DNA of 64,000 bases from a virus, in the IMG/VR virus record IMGVR_UViG_3300010430_000003, positions 146,327 to 210,326 of that record. One strand, written 5' to 3'. Made by a program: the position numbers and the translations under genes. This document shows, piece after piece, positions 14,353-21,850 of this stretch. Under the pieces are notes generated by a model that was given only the letters and a program-made list of their open reading frames with translations, was not told the DNA's origin and did no database searches. Each line of letters starts with the position of its first letter. Position 1 is the first letter of the stretch.

Positions 14353-15420
14353 TCACACCCACGCAGAGGTATATAGAGAACTTGCATAGCCTCTTCGTGT
14401 GAAGGTAACCTTTACACCCTCTTCAGAAAGATAGGTATATGTGTATTTGTCATCATTGATATCAGAAAGATTGGAAGGATATAGAATGACTGACTCACTG
14501 TGACCCCAATAACCTTCTCGAACATCTTCAGCTTTTTCATTCCATTGAAGAAAGATATCTATCTCTCCATTAAAAATATCTCCGTAATGTGATGTCTCAC
14601 GGTAAACTCGCCCGTCTTTCTCAGCAAGAATTTTGTAACTATATTCTTGATTGCCAAAGGAAACGTTCAACATGTCCAAAACTTCTTTGGCAGTTTCATT
14701 ATATCGGTTCATTTCTTCAACCATTGCTTGAAGCATATCAAAGTTGAATTTCCCGTTAATTTTTGCAAGGCGAAGAATTGATTTAATTTCATTCTTATCA
14801 TTAAGGCGTTCATTGCAATATTCGAGAATCGCATCTTCTTCCAAACCTTTATAGTCAAGGTTATAAAACAAGCGACCGGGGCGATTATTCATATTTTTAT
14901 CAATGCCCCATTTATCATTGGCAGTCAAAAGAAACAGTCTTTTTCCTGTGAAAACTCCATCAAGAAGAGTTAGCATTGCTTCCTGTTCTTCCTTGTTATA
15001 AACCTTTTCAAATTCATCAAATAGAACAACAGCAGGTTCATCAATTGACGCAATGAAAGAGTTAAAGATCTCTCCGTGAAGAGCACCATTAACAACAATT
15101 GTTGATACCCCTTCTTGAGCCAATGCCACACTAATTTTCTTGGCAAGGAGGCTTTTGCCAGATCCCTTTTCACCAACCATTAATACTCCTGTACTTTCTG
15201 TACGAGAGTTAAATGTATTGATAATTCTGTCAGAGCGATCACAAATATTGCCATAAAACTTTTCAGGGAGTATGAAATCACTCATCTCTTCCAGATAGTA
15301 TTCACCTGAAATTGGATTAAACTTAACTAGATAGTTCCCGACGGGCAGCTTCTTGCGGATATCAATTGCACTATCAGGAGTTACTATAAAAGTGTTACCA
15401 TTCTTGATGTAATTTGTCAT
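14353..15420 (-). CDS. AAA+ ATPase (355 aa)
   Basis: ATP-dependent remodelling enzyme of the AAA+ class, substrate unknown. Walker A GEKGSGKS at about residues 83-90 and Walker B VVLFDEFEK at about 131-139. A sensor-like LLTAND and a KNMNNRPGRLFY segment follow, as in FtsH/Vps4-type cores. An N-terminal 75 residues and a C-terminal beta-rich domain are not recognised. The start at 15420 (MTNYIKNG) was chosen because upstream Met codons lie inside the preceding gene. It may act on host or virion complexes. Neighbours give no clue. Confidence 0.8.
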   Translation of the reverse strand: MTNYIKNGNTFIVTPDSAIDIRKKLPVGNYLVKFNPISGEYYLEEMSDFILPEKFYGNICDRSDRIINTFNSRTESTGVLMVGEKGSGKSLLAKKISVALAQEGVSTIVVNGALHGEIFNSFIASIDEPAVVLFDEFEKVYNKEEQEAMLTLLDGVFTGKRLFLLTANDKWGIDKNMNNRPGRLFYNLDYKGLEEDAILEYCNERLNDKNEIKSILRLAKINGKFNFDMLQAMVEEMNRYNETAKEVLDMLNVSFGNQEYSYKILAEKDGRVYRETSHYGDIFNGEIDIFLQWNEKAEDVREGYWGHSESVILYPSNLSDINDDKYTYTYLSEEGVKVTFTRRGYASSLYTSAWV

Positions 15421-15433
15421 TGTTTGTCCTTTT

Positions 15434-15826
15434 TTATAAACAATATACTTGTGATTCTTGGTTAGAAGCTGTTGAGTCAAAAATGAATGTCTCGCCATTA
15501 TCCCAACGAGTATCTCTCAAATACCGATCCACTTCTTCATCAATAAGCAAATCGTTAGGCACAACAGAGAGGTATTTTGCGATATCCACAACCTCTTTAT
15601 TCTTTAAGGCTCCTTCCTCAATTTTCTCTAATCCATTATAGGACCAATGATTTTGATGTAAAAGATAGTGTGTTGGAATCATCGCGTTGATTAATTCACA
15701 AAGCTTAACTTTATTGCTTGTTAGGGCACTATTGCCATTATTAGAAGCATATTGAATGCTCCGAAGAATTCCATTCCAAGTATAATAAAAATCATTGTCG
15801 CCGGTTACGATTGCAAGCTTTTTCAT
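15434..15826 (-). CDS. Hypothetical protein (130 aa), first gene after a promoter
   Basis: No recognised family. Starts MKKLAIVTGDNDFYYTW, which resembles the first strand of a nucleotide- or metal-binding alpha/beta fold. RBS AGGAG precedes the start, and the promoter lies at 15847-15874. Likely co-transcribed with the AAA+ gene. Confidence 0.6.
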   Translation of the reverse strand: MKKLAIVTGDNDFYYTWNGILRSIQYASNNGNSALTSNKVKLCELINAMIPTHYLLHQNHWSYNGLEKIEEGALKNKEVVDIAKYLSVVPNDLLIDEEVDRYLRDTRWDNGETFIFDSTASNQESQVYCL

Positions 15827-15846
15827 ATATCTCCTTTGTTGGAAAT

Positions 15847-15874
15847 ATTATATTAAAATTTGAACGAAAAACAA
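15847..15874 (-). promoter_or_regulatory. Sigma-70-type promoter TTGTTT-N16-TATAAT
   Basis: TTGTTT (15874-15869) and TATAAT (15852-15847) separated by 16 bases; weaker -35 than its relatives. Drives the gene at 15826 and the AAA+ ATPase. Confidence 0.65.
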
Positions 15875-15884
15875 CAAAACAATA

Positions 15885-16115
15885 TTAATGAAAAGCTTTA
15901 TAAGAAAGCTCGCAGAAAAGACCTTTATGAGTACAATGATACATGGTGGGTTTTTTAAGTTTATTCATCATCTTTATTCTTGAAGATCTGTCACATAGAT
16001 ACTTGGAATGAATTTCAAATGAATGATGTTTGATCAATCCGAAGTGCGTGAAATGGTTCCAATCAAAATCGTCATGCATGAAAAACCCTGCAATCATTAA
16101 ATTAATGTAATTCAT
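15885..16115 (-). CDS. MNIN-family small protein (76 aa)
   Basis: Function unknown. MNYINLMIAGFFMHDDFDW start. It shares NLMI-x-x-x-F and a following DFDW-x-HF with the gene at 16302, so the two are recent paralogs. The second of two Met codons was chosen by motif. Confidence 0.75.
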   Translation of the reverse strand: MNYINLMIAGFFMHDDFDWNHFTHFGLIKHHSFEIHSKYLCDRSSRIKMMNKLKKPTMYHCTHKGLFCELSYKAFH

Positions 16116-16305
16116 TATCAAACTGTCTCATTGCATGGATGCAAACTCTAATTGAACTGTGCAAATATCCCTCATACCATTCAATAAATGTTGTATATCG
16201 ATGATCTGATATACAAGAACCTTCTCTAGCAGAGTTGTTCTTAATATCAGGAAGTTCGTAATCTAATACAAAACAATTGGAGACCAACAAGTTAATGTGA
16301 TTCAT
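16102..16305 (-). CDS. MNIN-family small protein (67 aa)
   Basis: Function unknown. MNHINLLVSNCFVLDYE start; WYEGYLHSSIRV in the C-terminal half is a variant of the W-x-x-YL motif. Overlaps both neighbours. Confidence 0.75.
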   Translation of the reverse strand: MNHINLLVSNCFVLDYELPDIKNNSAREGSCISDHRYTTFIEWYEGYLHSSIRVCIHAMRQFDNELH

Positions 16306-16508
16306 AACCCTTTAAATAAAACTTCATGTTTTGGATATTTATCTTTTATAAAGGAATACATTGAGAACTTTTCAGGCATTAGATACAAGCTTTCTCTTTG
16401 AGAAAAAGGTATAACCTCCTTATTGACACGGAAGTGAATCCAATCAAAATCATAATTTATAAAATATATACTTATCATTAAATTGATATTATCAATCTTG
16501 GCTTTCAT
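16302..16508 (-). CDS. MNIN-family small protein (68 aa)
   Basis: Function unknown. MKAKIDNINLMISIYFIN start, then YDFDWIHF shared with the gene at 15885. The start at 16508 was chosen over 16595, which would run deep into the upstream gene. Confidence 0.7.
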   Translation of the reverse strand: MKAKIDNINLMISIYFINYDFDWIHFRVNKEVIPFSQRESLYLMPEKFSMYSFIKDKYPKHEVLFKGL

Positions 16509-16815
16509 TGTCCCTCCATGGCAAAGGGTCAAATGTAGCCCAAGGTCTTTCCGCTTTAAGCAGCTCGTGAAGTTCTTCAGTATTTTGTTCAGCAATTTCC
16601 CTTGCCACCTTTAAGTCTTTTTCCAAGACCTTGATTCTGATTCCAGAAGATTGTTTATATTTGTTGTAATCATTTTCAATTTCATTGTGAACTCGAATCA
16701 TTTCATGCCAATTAACGACGGCAGCAACAAAATGCCCTCTCAATTCATCCTCAGACATATTATTAGCATCATTTTGAGTTTCTTTTAATAACTTGTCATA
16801 TTCTTCATCAGTCAT
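16492..16815 (-). CDS. Hypothetical coiled-coil protein (107 aa)
   Basis: No recognised family. Strongly helical and charged, with heptad-like spacing from residue about 40 to 85 (KVLEKDLKVAREIAEQN). It probably oligomerises. It starts with an ATGA overlap on the tiny gene upstream. Confidence 0.6.
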   Translation of the reverse strand: MTDEEYDKLLKETQNDANNMSEDELRGHFVAAVVNWHEMIRVHNEIENDYNKYKQSSGIRIKVLEKDLKVAREIAEQNTEELHELLKAERPWATFDPLPWRDNESQD

Positions 16816-16973
16816 GCTTTTCTCTTAGTAAAATTCTTACTTTCATATACACAATTGCCATATTTAGAATAATCAAATGCCATTCTAAACCACCTCAAAT
16901 AACCGCAATTTGTTCGAATTGTTCTCTCATTTAAAAAATGAAAGCGACGGCCTCTCCCCAACAAAAAATTCAC
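16812..16973 (-). CDS. MNIN-family-like small protein, GTG start (53 aa)
   Basis: Function unknown. From GTG 16973 the product begins VNFLLGRGRRFHFLNE and has YLRWFRMAFDYSKYGN in its second half, family-like in composition. The ATGA overlap with the next gene supports the frame. The region before the GTG still reads like a family N-terminus (HTLLLSVNFLL) but offers only non-standard start codons. The start is therefore uncertain and the gene may be damaged. Confidence 0.5.
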   Translation of the reverse strand: MNFLLGRGRRFHFLNERTIRTNCGYLRWFRMAFDYSKYGNCVYESKNFTKRKA

Positions 16974-17074
16974 GGAAAGCAGTAATGTATGTACTATACA
17001 AATATATTCTTATAAATTCAAGATTATGGTCAAGGCCGAACTCCTCAACTGTATTGCTAATTTTTGTTATGATT

Positions 17075-17102
17075 ATTATATTAAAAAGTGCGGGATATTC
17101 AA
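17075..17102 (-). promoter_or_regulatory. Sigma-70-type promoter TTGAAT-N16-TATAAT
   Basis: TTGAAT (17102-17097) and TATAAT (17080-17075) with a 16-base spacer, at the end of the upstream family gene. It leaves about 90 bases of leader, with a GAGGAG site near 17045, before the gene ending at 16812. Confidence 0.75.
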
Positions 17103-17326
17103 TAAAGAATAAAAGGTCGGGTGTTAAGCGTTTCGTTCGAAACACCTGTAAGCATGACATCAATATTATTCCGTGGATATAAATCAATCCAACTAAATCT
17201 TATTTCTTTGTAAATTCGTTCGAAGGTGTAGAATATATTAACAGAATCATGAAGCAAATAGGCATAGTTATGTCCTCTCAAGGCGCTTCTATGAAAAAAG
17301 AAAGAAATCTGTTTATTTATATTCAT
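17099..17326 (-). CDS. MNIN-family small protein (75 aa)
   Basis: Function unknown. MNINKQISFFFHRSALRG start; SWIDLYPRNNIDVML carries the W-I-D-x-Y motif. ATGA overlap with the lipoprotein gene upstream. Confidence 0.75.
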   Translation of the reverse strand: MNINKQISFFFHRSALRGHNYAYLLHDSVNIFYTFERIYKEIRFSWIDLYPRNNIDVMLTGVSNETLNTRPFILY

Positions 17327-17844
17327 TTGATAAGTTGCTTATAATTTGCGGCGACCAAGTCGGAATTTTCTCCGCAAAGCCAAACTTCAGCCGTTGCTTG
17401 AATTGTTTCTTCACCAGCAGGTTTCCAACCCTTAACTCGAATTTTAGCTTCAAAGCTCAGTCTACCATTTTCATGACTTACAATAACATCCGATAAATCA
17501 AGTCTTGGGGAAGTCGTCCAGTGACCTTCATCATATGATGCAATTGTTAAATCACCAATTATAAGCCAAGCTTTTGAGACCCAGTCTAAATTCCATGTAA
17601 GTGAAGCTAAATGTATGCTGCCATCAAACTCATCCCAATGCTCAGGTGCATCTGTCCACATCTTTGTCTCAAATCTATTTTCAATAGGGAGTTTTATTGG
17701 AGTTTGTTGTGTGGTTGTTGTTAGAGTTTCAACAATAAGATCACAATATTCAAAATCGGGAGGATCGGGAGGATATTCAATAAAAGTAGAACCACAACTT
17801 GTTAGAAACAGTATTAATACAAATAACAATAATTTCCGAAACAA
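17323..17844 (-). CDS. Predicted lipoprotein (173 aa)
   Basis: N-terminal MFRKLLLFVLILFLTSCGS is a type II signal peptide with lipobox LTSC (Cys at residue 17). The mature protein would be anchored to a membrane on the periplasmic side. A Pro/Asp-rich linker (YPPDPPDFEYCD) precedes a beta-rich domain. Phage lipoproteins often change the host envelope, for example superinfection exclusion, but nothing here proves that role. Confidence 0.7.
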   Translation of the reverse strand: MFRKLLLFVLILFLTSCGSTFIEYPPDPPDFEYCDLIVETLTTTTQQTPIKLPIENRFETKMWTDAPEHWDEFDGSIHLASLTWNLDWVSKAWLIIGDLTIASYDEGHWTTSPRLDLSDVIVSHENGRLSFEAKIRVKGWKPAGEETIQATAEVWLCGENSDLVAANYKQLIK

Positions 17845-17925
17845 ATGGTAAGCCTCTTATATATCCTTTTTAAATAGGATTTTTAAAAGACTTATATCGA
17901 ATATTTGTTTTACAATACCTTTAAA

Positions 17926-18171
17926 TCAACATGTATTGCAACCCTTTTTCATAAAATCGAGAACTTCGATTAAATAGGTATCAAAATGATTAAAATATCT
18001 ATCTCTTACCAAGTCTAAAGTTATACAAGATTCATGATGGCTATAATTATCAAGAAAAACAGCGTATGGGAAAGAATAGTATGCATTCATATGAACGTTC
18101 CATGATTCGCGAAATAATCTACCCTTAGTTCCACCTAAAAATCTCTTGCAAATTAAAAAATTTATATTCAT
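17926..18171 (-). CDS. MNIN-family small protein (81 aa)
   Basis: Function unknown. MNINFLICKRFLGGTKGR start; Tyr/His-rich middle; ends MKKGCNTC. ATGA overlap with the upstream gene. About 80 AT-rich bases separate it from the lipoprotein start. Confidence 0.75.
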   Translation of the reverse strand: MNINFLICKRFLGGTKGRLFRESWNVHMNAYYSFPYAVFLDNYSHHESCITLDLVRDRYFNHFDTYLIEVLDFMKKGCNTC

Positions 18172-18512
18172 TTATAACCTTTAAACCATCTTTCAAACCA
18201 TGTTGGTTGACGATCATGCCAACGAACCTCTATTTTAGAGATCTCATTAGGTTCCCACAATGTTTTATATATTTCTTTATAAGTCAAATTAACAGAATCA
18301 ACTCTCCACACAGGAATCTTAAGATAAGCCCCAAGAATTTCAAACATCTCTTCTTTGGAAAAGATTAGAATAGATTTCTGTTTAACCAAATAATATTTCT
18401 GTGGCAACTGAGAAGTCGGTCTGGGATCAAGAAATTTGAGTTTCTCGTGAGGGCCAAACATTGTTTTAAAATCACTTGTGCTTAGATATTCTTTTTGTAA
18501 AGTAACCATCAT
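18168..18512 (-). CDS. Hypothetical protein (114 aa)
   Basis: No recognised family; basic, with a C-terminal RQPTWFERWFKGYK tail. It sits directly after the small basic gene upstream. Confidence 0.55.
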   Translation of the reverse strand: MMVTLQKEYLSTSDFKTMFGPHEKLKFLDPRPTSQLPQKYYLVKQKSILIFSKEEMFEILGAYLKIPVWRVDSVNLTYKEIYKTLWEPNEISKIEVRWHDRQPTWFERWFKGYK

Positions 18513-18668
18513 TCACCGATATTCAGAATCATGCCAGAACAGTTCAATATATTCCTCGTATTTATCTTTGTGAAGATATTTGCGAAGATTGGCTTTTCCT
18601 TTAGCCCTATCCCTCTTCACCCTTCCCCGCTTGTAACATTTTATGGATTTGCGTGTATGAGGACTCAC
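18513..18668 (-). CDS. Small very basic protein, GTG start (51 aa)
   Basis: The GTG at 18668 overlaps the TAG stop of the upstream gene. The product has a run rich in Arg and Lys (CYKRGRVKRDRAKGK) and an acidic aromatic tail, so it may bind nucleic acid. A longer reading from 18728 would lie within the upstream membrane-protein gene and is less likely. Confidence 0.5.
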   Translation of the reverse strand: MSPHTRKSIKCYKRGRVKRDRAKGKANLRKYLHKDKYEEYIELFWHDSEYR

Positions 18669-18946
18669 TAATCGCTGCCCCCACCACCTACAAAGAACAG
18701 TAAGAGTGATAAAATTCCAAACCACCAAGACAATTCAATATTAAAGAAAACGATTGGTTCTCCATATAACCACATAATCATCCATCCAATGGCAAATCCG
18801 ATGGCAAATCTAATGGCGTACATTACAGCGGCAAAAAGGAGAACCGTAAGAAAAGCACCAACCCCGAAAAGTACTGCAAGAACAGGTGTGAAGTAAGGCT
18901 TCAGAAAATCATAACTGCGTTGATACCAAGTTCTAATGTGGTGCAT
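18668..18946 (-). CDS. Membrane protein (92 aa)
   Basis: Two to three hydrophobic segments (about residues 17-42, 45-60 and 70-87), with a Gly-rich end (FFVGGGGSD). Predicted inner-membrane protein of unknown function. The ATG at 18946 (MHHIRTWYQ) was chosen over upstream Met codons inside the family gene. Confidence 0.6.
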   Translation of the reverse strand: MHHIRTWYQRSYDFLKPYFTPVLAVLFGVGAFLTVLLFAAVMYAIRFAIGFAIGWMIMWLYGEPIVFFNIELSWWFGILSLLLFFVGGGGSD

Positions 18947-19157
18947 AATTGTTATTCCTTTGAAAGAAGAATATAAGGTTTTCATAGTAAGTATTTCCAC
19001 TCGCCGTAAAGTTTTTAACTATTGTTTCATAATAAATTGCAGAGTTTCTAAACTTATCATTTGATACGAACATTTTATCTGCTGTCAGGCGATGCCAGTT
19101 GCAAATGTAAAGGACATAGGTTCGTGCTATGATGATATTAATATCGTTTGATTCCAT
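18933..19157 (-). CDS. MNIN-family small protein (74 aa)
   Basis: Function unknown. MESNDINIIIARTYVLYI start (N-x-x-IA-x-x-Y core); Asn/Tyr/Phe-rich C-terminus. Overlaps neighbours on both sides. Confidence 0.7.
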   Translation of the reverse strand: MESNDINIIIARTYVLYICNWHRLTADKMFVSNDKFRNSAIYYETIVKNFTASGNTYYENLIFFFQRNNNYAPH

Positions 19158-19353
19158 TTAATTTAGCCAGCAGTGATTTGTTTTTATTTCTCAATAACAG
19201 TGAAATATTGTGCTTTATATATTGAGGATATCTTTGGAGTTTCTTCAAAGCGGGACATGTCTTTCTTGAAAAGCCATGGGAACCATTTTTGTAAATCTTA
19301 TGACAACCGCTATATAGAAAAATATGAGCAACAAAAATATTAATATTATTCAT
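19138..19353 (-). CDS. MNIN-family small protein (71 aa)
   Basis: Function unknown. MNNINIFVAHIFLYSGCH start; Lys-rich body, the most basic member of this block. Overlaps the next paralog by 20 bases. Confidence 0.75.
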   Translation of the reverse strand: MNNINIFVAHIFLYSGCHKIYKNGSHGFSRKTCPALKKLQRYPQYIKHNISLLLRNKNKSLLAKLNGIKRY

Positions 19354-19597
19354 AATATAATCTAAAATCTAAACAATTTGTTGAAATCAATTCAATTTCA
19401 AATTTAGGAATATAAGAAATGAATTGTTCTTGTCGCAATTCAATTAATTCTTTTTCAACAATTGTTCGCAATTCATAAATACCTTTAGTATTTGCTTGAA
19501 GCGCAGTACCATTTTTCCTCTTAAAGAGGAGATATTTGTTTAAAATTTGAACGAGTTGTGCATAAAGCTGTTTATAAGTTAAGAATGGACTTTTCAT
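19346..19597 (-). CDS. Hypothetical protein (83 aa)
   Basis: No recognised family. The start at 19597 (MKSPFLTYKQLYAQL) lies just after the upstream stop. The product is mainly helical and basic in its first half. Confidence 0.55.
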   Translation of the reverse strand: MKSPFLTYKQLYAQLVQILNKYLLFKRKNGTALQANTKGIYELRTIVEKELIELRQEQFISYIPKFEIELISTNCLDFRLYYE

Positions 19598-19598
19598 C

Positions 19599-19811
19599 CT
19601 AAAAAGAACCCGAAAAATCAAATATATTTGAGACCCACTCTTTACTATAATATATCAGTTGTTGATTTTCAAACAGTTGTTGATTATAACTTCCATTTTT
19701 ATCAAGCCACCACACCACACAATTTCCCGCATTATCAACTTCTTTGACATACATACAAATATCACGGTATTCTCTAAGACATACTTTATCTTTTTTATGA
19801 AAAATAATCAC
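19599..19811 (-). CDS. Hypothetical protein (70 aa)
   Basis: No recognised family; the short alternating hydrophobic pattern suggests a small beta-barrel (VCLREYRDICMYVKEV). ATGA overlap with the cREC gene. Confidence 0.55.
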   Translation of the reverse strand: MIIFHKKDKVCLREYRDICMYVKEVDNAGNCVVWWLDKNGSYNQQLFENQQLIYYSKEWVSNIFDFSGSF

Positions 19812-20128
19812 TCTTCGTTCTTCTTTTCAAAATATTTACTTAAGTATTTTCTAATATTTGTAGCCCCAACAGGATTAGCAGAATGAACACACCAAGTCAA
19901 ATCAGTTATGTCCAACTTTTTATCCATATCCTGTTTTACAAGCCATTTAGCGCAATCATAACCAGTTTTAGAATAACGACCAGTACCACCCAAATCATGA
20001 TCAAAGGAAATTCCAAGAGGAACACCATGTTCAGTGATGTAATCACAAAATTCCTCATATGAACGCACTGTCACCCAGTGTTCATATGGAGATTCTCTAA
20101 TATCATCAAGAAATAAATGGTAAGACAT
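19808..20128 (-). CDS. Cyclic-phosphate processing receiver-like (cREC) protein (106 aa)
   Basis: It resembles the cREC domain family: LFLDDIRESP at residues 5-14, WVTVRSYEEF, GISFDHDLGG at about 39-48, then TGYDCAKWLV and a C-terminal H-x-AN-x-x-G. Conserved acidic residues (LDD, FDHD) would bind metal. Such domains have been linked by comparative genomics to RNA repair and cyclic-phosphate handling. The biochemical role here is not proven; an RNA-end processing function is a reasonable inference. Confidence 0.75.
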   Translation of the reverse strand: MSYHLFLDDIRESPYEHWVTVRSYEEFCDYITEHGVPLGISFDHDLGGTGRYSKTGYDCAKWLVKQDMDKKLDITDLTWCVHSANPVGATNIRKYLSKYFEKKNEE

Positions 20129-20383
20129 TTAAACCAAACCTCTAAGTCTTGAATTATCTTGACCCATTTCATTAACCAGTGATTCAAGAAGAATAGACCA
20201 CTCTTTAAGATTAGATTTTGCAGGGAAACATGAGCGGAGAGCACCAACCCTCATAATTTGAGGGTGAATACTATTATTTAGCCTCTTAAGAAGGAAATCA
20301 ACTCTCTCCCACCTTTTGAGCCGACATTCAAAATGAAGAATTGTAAAAAGAGTTTCCATCCGCTTTTGAAGGTTGGGGTCCAT
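20129..20383 (-). CDS. Hypothetical protein (84 aa)
   Basis: No recognised family; all-helical and basic in the first half (RLKRWERVDFLLKRLNN). It shares one base with the upstream stop. Confidence 0.55.
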   Translation of the reverse strand: MDPNLQKRMETLFTILHFECRLKRWERVDFLLKRLNNSIHPQIMRVGALRSCFPAKSNLKEWSILLESLVNEMGQDNSRLRGLV

Positions 20384-20700
20384 TATTCCTCCAGCGCTTT
20401 AATTACTTCAGCTTCAAACTCTAGAGATAGGGAGTCCAGTTCTCCCTTGAATGAGTCTTGCTGTTTGAGGTTCTTATCAAGACGCTCCAAGAGTAATTTA
20501 ATGTTGAATTTAGGTTGTTTCTTTTCGAACACCCAAACAGTCACAGCACTTTTTGTACTCTGTCCAGAGGCATTCACATAAATTTCAGACTGGAACGAAT
20601 TTTTGAATTCACATCTCTTTGTGAGTTCGCTAGATGGTGGCTCAAATTGTTTTGTGGTGATTGTAAGGAAACGATCATTCTCTCTAACATAGATAGCCAA
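20383..20700 (-). CDS. Hypothetical protein, TTG start (105 aa)
   Basis: No recognised family. The TTG start at 20700 has a strong AGGAG site 8 bases upstream and lies behind the promoter at 20727-20754. N-terminal half beta-like, C-terminal half helical and acidic. Confidence 0.55.
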   Translation of the reverse strand: MAIYVRENDRFLTITTKQFEPPSSELTKRCEFKNSFQSEIYVNASGQSTKSAVTVWVFEKKQPKFNIKLLLERLDKNLKQQDSFKGELDSLSLEFEAEVIKALEE

Positions 20701-20726
20701 AATGCACTCCTGATATGTACAGTTTT

Positions 20727-20754
20727 ATTGTAGTTTTTCTTGGAAAAATCTCAA
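20727..20754 (-). promoter_or_regulatory. Sigma-70-type promoter TTGAGA-N16-TACAAT
   Basis: TTGAGA (20754-20749) and TACAAT (20732-20727), 16-base spacer. Rightmost promoter of the 3.8-21.4 kb leftward block. Confidence 0.65.
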
Positions 20755-20831
20755 TACTAAAATATTACGAAGAATTGGGAGGAATTCGAAAAAAGACGTG
20801 AGTGCGAGAAACTCTAAATGACAAAAATGCA

Positions 20832-21440
20832 TTATGTCCTCAAGAAGATACCATGGTTGGTAGTAGAAAAGTCAAGTGAATAGTTTTTAATGTCAACTAA
20901 TCGACAGTAATCATCTATTTCTTCAAGAGTGAGACTTGTAAACCCACGTTTAACAGAACCAACCTGATTATCACATGGTAAGTGGATACACATTTTACCA
21001 GTTTCATTAAGAACTCTTTGAGTCTCTTCCATATAGGAGAGAATGATTCCTTTGTCGGCTCTCATTAAGGAATCAAGGCTAAATACAAAATCAACAGAAT
21101 TGTCTTCAATACCTTTAAGTTCGTCACCTTCTGTAAGATAGGTTTTGATTGGAGCGTCCGGCCATCTTTCAAGTAACCTTGAAAAACCCCCTTCATGGAG
21201 GTCAACACATATAATCTCTTTTGCTTCTAAACAGAATTGCGTCCACTTACCGTCTAAGGAGCCAATTTCAAGAACAACATTATTGTTGATGTTCGGAGTG
21301 ATAAACTCATTTTTGATTTTAAGATAATTCCCAAGCGGATCGTCTTCTCTGTTGGGGTCACCCCAACTATACCCATAGATGTCCTCTACAGGCATCTTAT
21401 TCATTTCATTGATCCAGCGCTGTGTAAACTCTTTACTCAC
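20832..21440 (-). CDS. SAM-dependent methyltransferase (202 aa)
   Basis: Class I methyltransferase fold. Motif I VVLEIGSLDGKWTQF at about residues 59-73 binds SAM, followed by an acidic strand end (IICVDLH) and motif IV region VDFVFSLDSL. The acceptor substrate is unknown. The GTG start at 21440 was preferred because GGAG lies 8 bases upstream; an in-frame TTG at 21503 would add 21 residues. It resembles FkbM/UbiE-type enzymes more than DNA methylases, since no NPPY or PC motif is present. Confidence 0.75.
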   Translation of the reverse strand: MSKEFTQRWINEMNKMPVEDIYGYSWGDPNREDDPLGNYLKIKNEFITPNINNNVVLEIGSLDGKWTQFCLEAKEIICVDLHEGGFSRLLERWPDAPIKTYLTEGDELKGIEDNSVDFVFSLDSLMRADKGIILSYMEETQRVLNETGKMCIHLPCDNQVGSVKRGFTSLTLEEIDDYCRLVDIKNYSLDFSTTNHGIFLRT

Positions 21441-21580
21441 AGTAAAATCTCCAACGACACATATTGTTCTGACAGCCAGAATAATAGGTAGAGCCCTCCT
21501 CAAATCAAGATTATTATTATATTTCTTTTTAATGATACTAGCTAATAATTACATTGACAGTTTATAAGAGTTAATAAAGC

Positions 21581-21850
21581 ATGAAAATTACCAATAAGAG
21601 AATGATGGAAATTATCAAAGAAGAAACTGATCGATTTCTACGAGAAGTGGAACTTGGAGATTCAAACGAAACTCGACAAAAACTTGACTTGTTTGTTAAT
21701 TCTCTTGAAGAGCAAATTGAACTAATTGGTGATGCAATACTCATGGCAGCACAAGAAAACCCCGATGAATCAGAAAAACTAACAAGAATTATAACTGTTC
21801 ACAATGCTTATATTAAATCCCTTAAAGAGTTATCAACTATTTTAAGATGA
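21581..21850 (+). CDS. Small helical protein of the virion-type operon (89 aa)
   Basis: Starts MKITNKRMMEIIKEETDRF, close to the K-I-T-K-x-x-L-x-x-IIKEE opening found on many virion-associated proteins of large marine phages (from memory). The rest is helical and acidic. First gene after the strand switch; ATGA overlap with the metalloprotease-like gene. Function unknown. Confidence 0.6.
   Translation: MKITNKRMMEIIKEETDRFLREVELGDSNETRQKLDLFVNSLEEQIELIGDAILMAAQENPDESEKLTRIITVHNAYIKSLKELSTILR

Noticed and set aside
16927-17187. 86-codon leftward ORF
   Set aside because: It runs through a consensus promoter, and its frame is not linked to the next gene. The alternative frame ending at 16812 has the ATGA junction.
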